This document shows, piece by piece, positions 23,647 to 24,376 of a stretch of DNA of 24,376 nucleotides. The notes below the pieces were generated by a model that worked only from the letters and a program-made list of their open reading frames with translations, ran no database searches and was not told where the DNA came from. The stretch covers positions 1 to 24,376 of the forward strand of contig JAGBGB010000099.1 in assembly GCA_017936205.1 (NCBI GenBank). The letters run 5' to 3'. The position numbers were made by a program, and so were the translations under genes. How positions within the stretch are numbered: the first letter of the stretch is position 1; each line of letters begins with the position of its first letter. The stretch is from Oscillospiraceae bacterium. GTDB taxonomy: Bacteria; Bacillota; Clostridia; Oscillospirales; Oscillospiraceae.

Positions 23647-24042
23647 ATGAAGCGTTATTCCATTCTCCTGCTGATCTTAGCATTGATCCTGTGTATCAGC
23701 GGATGTGCTAAAACAAACATAGACCCCCAAGCAGAGGTAACCCTGCACTTTGTCTATGGAGGCAAGGACATCCACGCTGTATTGCAGCAGGATGAGGCAG
23801 AAAGCATCCTTGCAATATTAGACGGAAACCCCTATGATCCCGCCTTTGCCGGGGTTCCCTCCTGCGGCTTCCACGAGGACATTTCTCTACAGGTGGGCGA
23901 GCAAGTTTTCGCCATTGCCTGCGACAGCTGCAGCTACATACAGGATACAGGGAATCAGAAGTATTTCAGCATCTCCGACGAGGACATGGAATACATCCGC
24001 AATCTCTTCTCCCACTACGGCGGCCACTTCCCCTGCGTTTAA
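23647..24042 (+). CDS. Small lipoprotein of unknown function
   Basis: A 131-residue protein with a signal peptide and lipobox ISGC (Cys20). The mature part is ~111 residues, with a predicted beta-rich start (VTLHFVYGGKDIHAVL), the segment GVPSCGFHEDISL, and FAIACDSCSYI containing C-x2-C. The ATG follows GGAGG. It probably sits on the outer face of the membrane. I do not recognise a named family; the conserved-looking cysteines may form a disulfide. It follows the 56-residue membrane gene closely. Confidence 0.8.
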   Translation: MKRYSILLLILALILCISGCAKTNIDPQAEVTLHFVYGGKDIHAVLQQDEAESILAILDGNPYDPAFAGVPSCGFHEDISLQVGEQVFAIACDSCSYIQDTGNQKYFSISDEDMEYIRNLFSHYGGHFPCV

Positions 24043-24123
24043 CCCCCACGCTCCCCCTTGCATTTCTCTTCAAATCCCAATTAATCGATCCGTTGGATCG
24101 AATTGAAAATAAAAAAGGAAAAT

Positions 24124-24299
24124 GTAAAATTCCGATTTGTCGAACAGTTTGATTTACCCCTTCGTAGGGGCGCGCATTGCGCGTCCGGTTCATGACGGAA
24201 CGGCATGAACACAAAAACCACCAAAAATGATGTATTTTTTCCAAAAATCGCAACATTTTTCACAACCACCAATTCTTGGTGGTTGTCGGACGCGCAATG
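24124..24299 (+). repeat. Foldback repeat, copy C (truncated)
   Basis: Same orientation as copy A. The left end (GTAAAATTCCGATTT), the 25-bp left arm (24163-24187), both inner hairpins and the first 13 bases of the right arm (24287-24299) are present; then the sequence departs from copies A and B at 24300. The right outer end is missing. The rest of the gap after the lipoprotein gene (24043-24123) holds no feature I recognise. Confidence 0.8.
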
Positions 24300-24376
24300 G
24301 AGGCTACTGAAAAAGTCCCCTTGTAAAAATTTTTACCACAAAACTCGGCGTATTCCGAACATTTTGAAACCATATA
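24300..24376. mobile_element. Possible end of an insertion sequence
   Basis: Directly where copy C breaks off, the sequence reads GAGGCTACTGAAAAAGTCCC and continues AT-rich to the window edge. Ends with ACTGAAAAAGTCC are, from memory, typical of transposons of the IS1182 type. No transposase is visible in the 77 bases left, so this is only a suggestion. Confidence 0.3.

Noticed and set aside
24081..24272. Small frames within the foldback repeats encoding similar FRHEPDAQCAPLR peptides
   Set aside because: The peptide similarity follows from the DNA repeat itself; the frames lack ribosome sites and break in different places in each copy.
5591..24299. The foldback repeats as a CRISPR array
   Set aside because: Copies are ~210 bp, kilobases apart and in both orientations; there are no regular spacers and no cas genes.

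Overview
The window looks like chromosomal DNA of a Gram-positive anaerobe of the class Clostridia, probably a gut Oscillospirales-type organism. Evidence: AGGAGG-type ribosome sites, TTGACA/TATAAT promoters with 17-18 bp spacers, Firmicutes-type families (YhbD/bactofilin pair, DUF2812, Gx transporter plus NusG-II pair, long AlaX), lipoproteins, and a surface protein with CxxC repeats. The genus is an inference; no rRNA or tRNA gene is present to confirm it.

Layout. 224-5530: a divergent pair, a TraB-type lipoprotein (-) and a large secreted repeat protein (+), each with a good promoter in the 255-base gap. 5875-12218 (-): a tightly packed eight-gene operon reading, in transcription order, NusG-II (EetA-like) protein, Gx-transporter (EetB-like) protein, tandem-repeat lipoprotein, ApbE flavin transferase, RnfC, RnfD, RnfG and a small cysteine-bearing membrane protein. 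This is the most interesting system here: it mixes parts known from flavin-based extracellular electron transfer with three of the six Rnf subunits, and lacks RnfA, RnfB and RnfE. 12742-17656 (-): a housekeeping operon, rlmA - prfA - Sua5/ywlC - an in-frame fusion of dephospho-CoA kinase to M18 aminopeptidase. 17709-18398 (+): a polysaccharide deacetylase. 18623-19768 (-): a long AlaX-type tRNA-editing protein, divergent from a DUF2812 membrane protein (19962-21101, +). 21400-22540 (-): a YhbD-type regulator and a bactofilin behind a promoter whose spacer is exactly one operator dyad. 22687-24042 (+): three small membrane or lipoprotein genes, one of only 56 residues.

Intergenic DNA is unusually structured. 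A ~210-bp foldback repeat with 25-bp inverted arms (GTAGGGGCGCGC...) occurs at 5591-5804, 18416-18626 (inverted) and 24124-24299 (truncated). A second element with the same plan but different arms lies at 12479-12594, and an orphan arm of a third type lies at 98-126. Between 21180 and 21325 there are six consecutive small hairpins. All copies sit outside genes, and two lie between converging genes. The truncated copy ends at a sequence that resembles an insertion-sequence end, cut off by the window edge.

No CRISPR array, prophage, RNA gene or complete transposase was seen.
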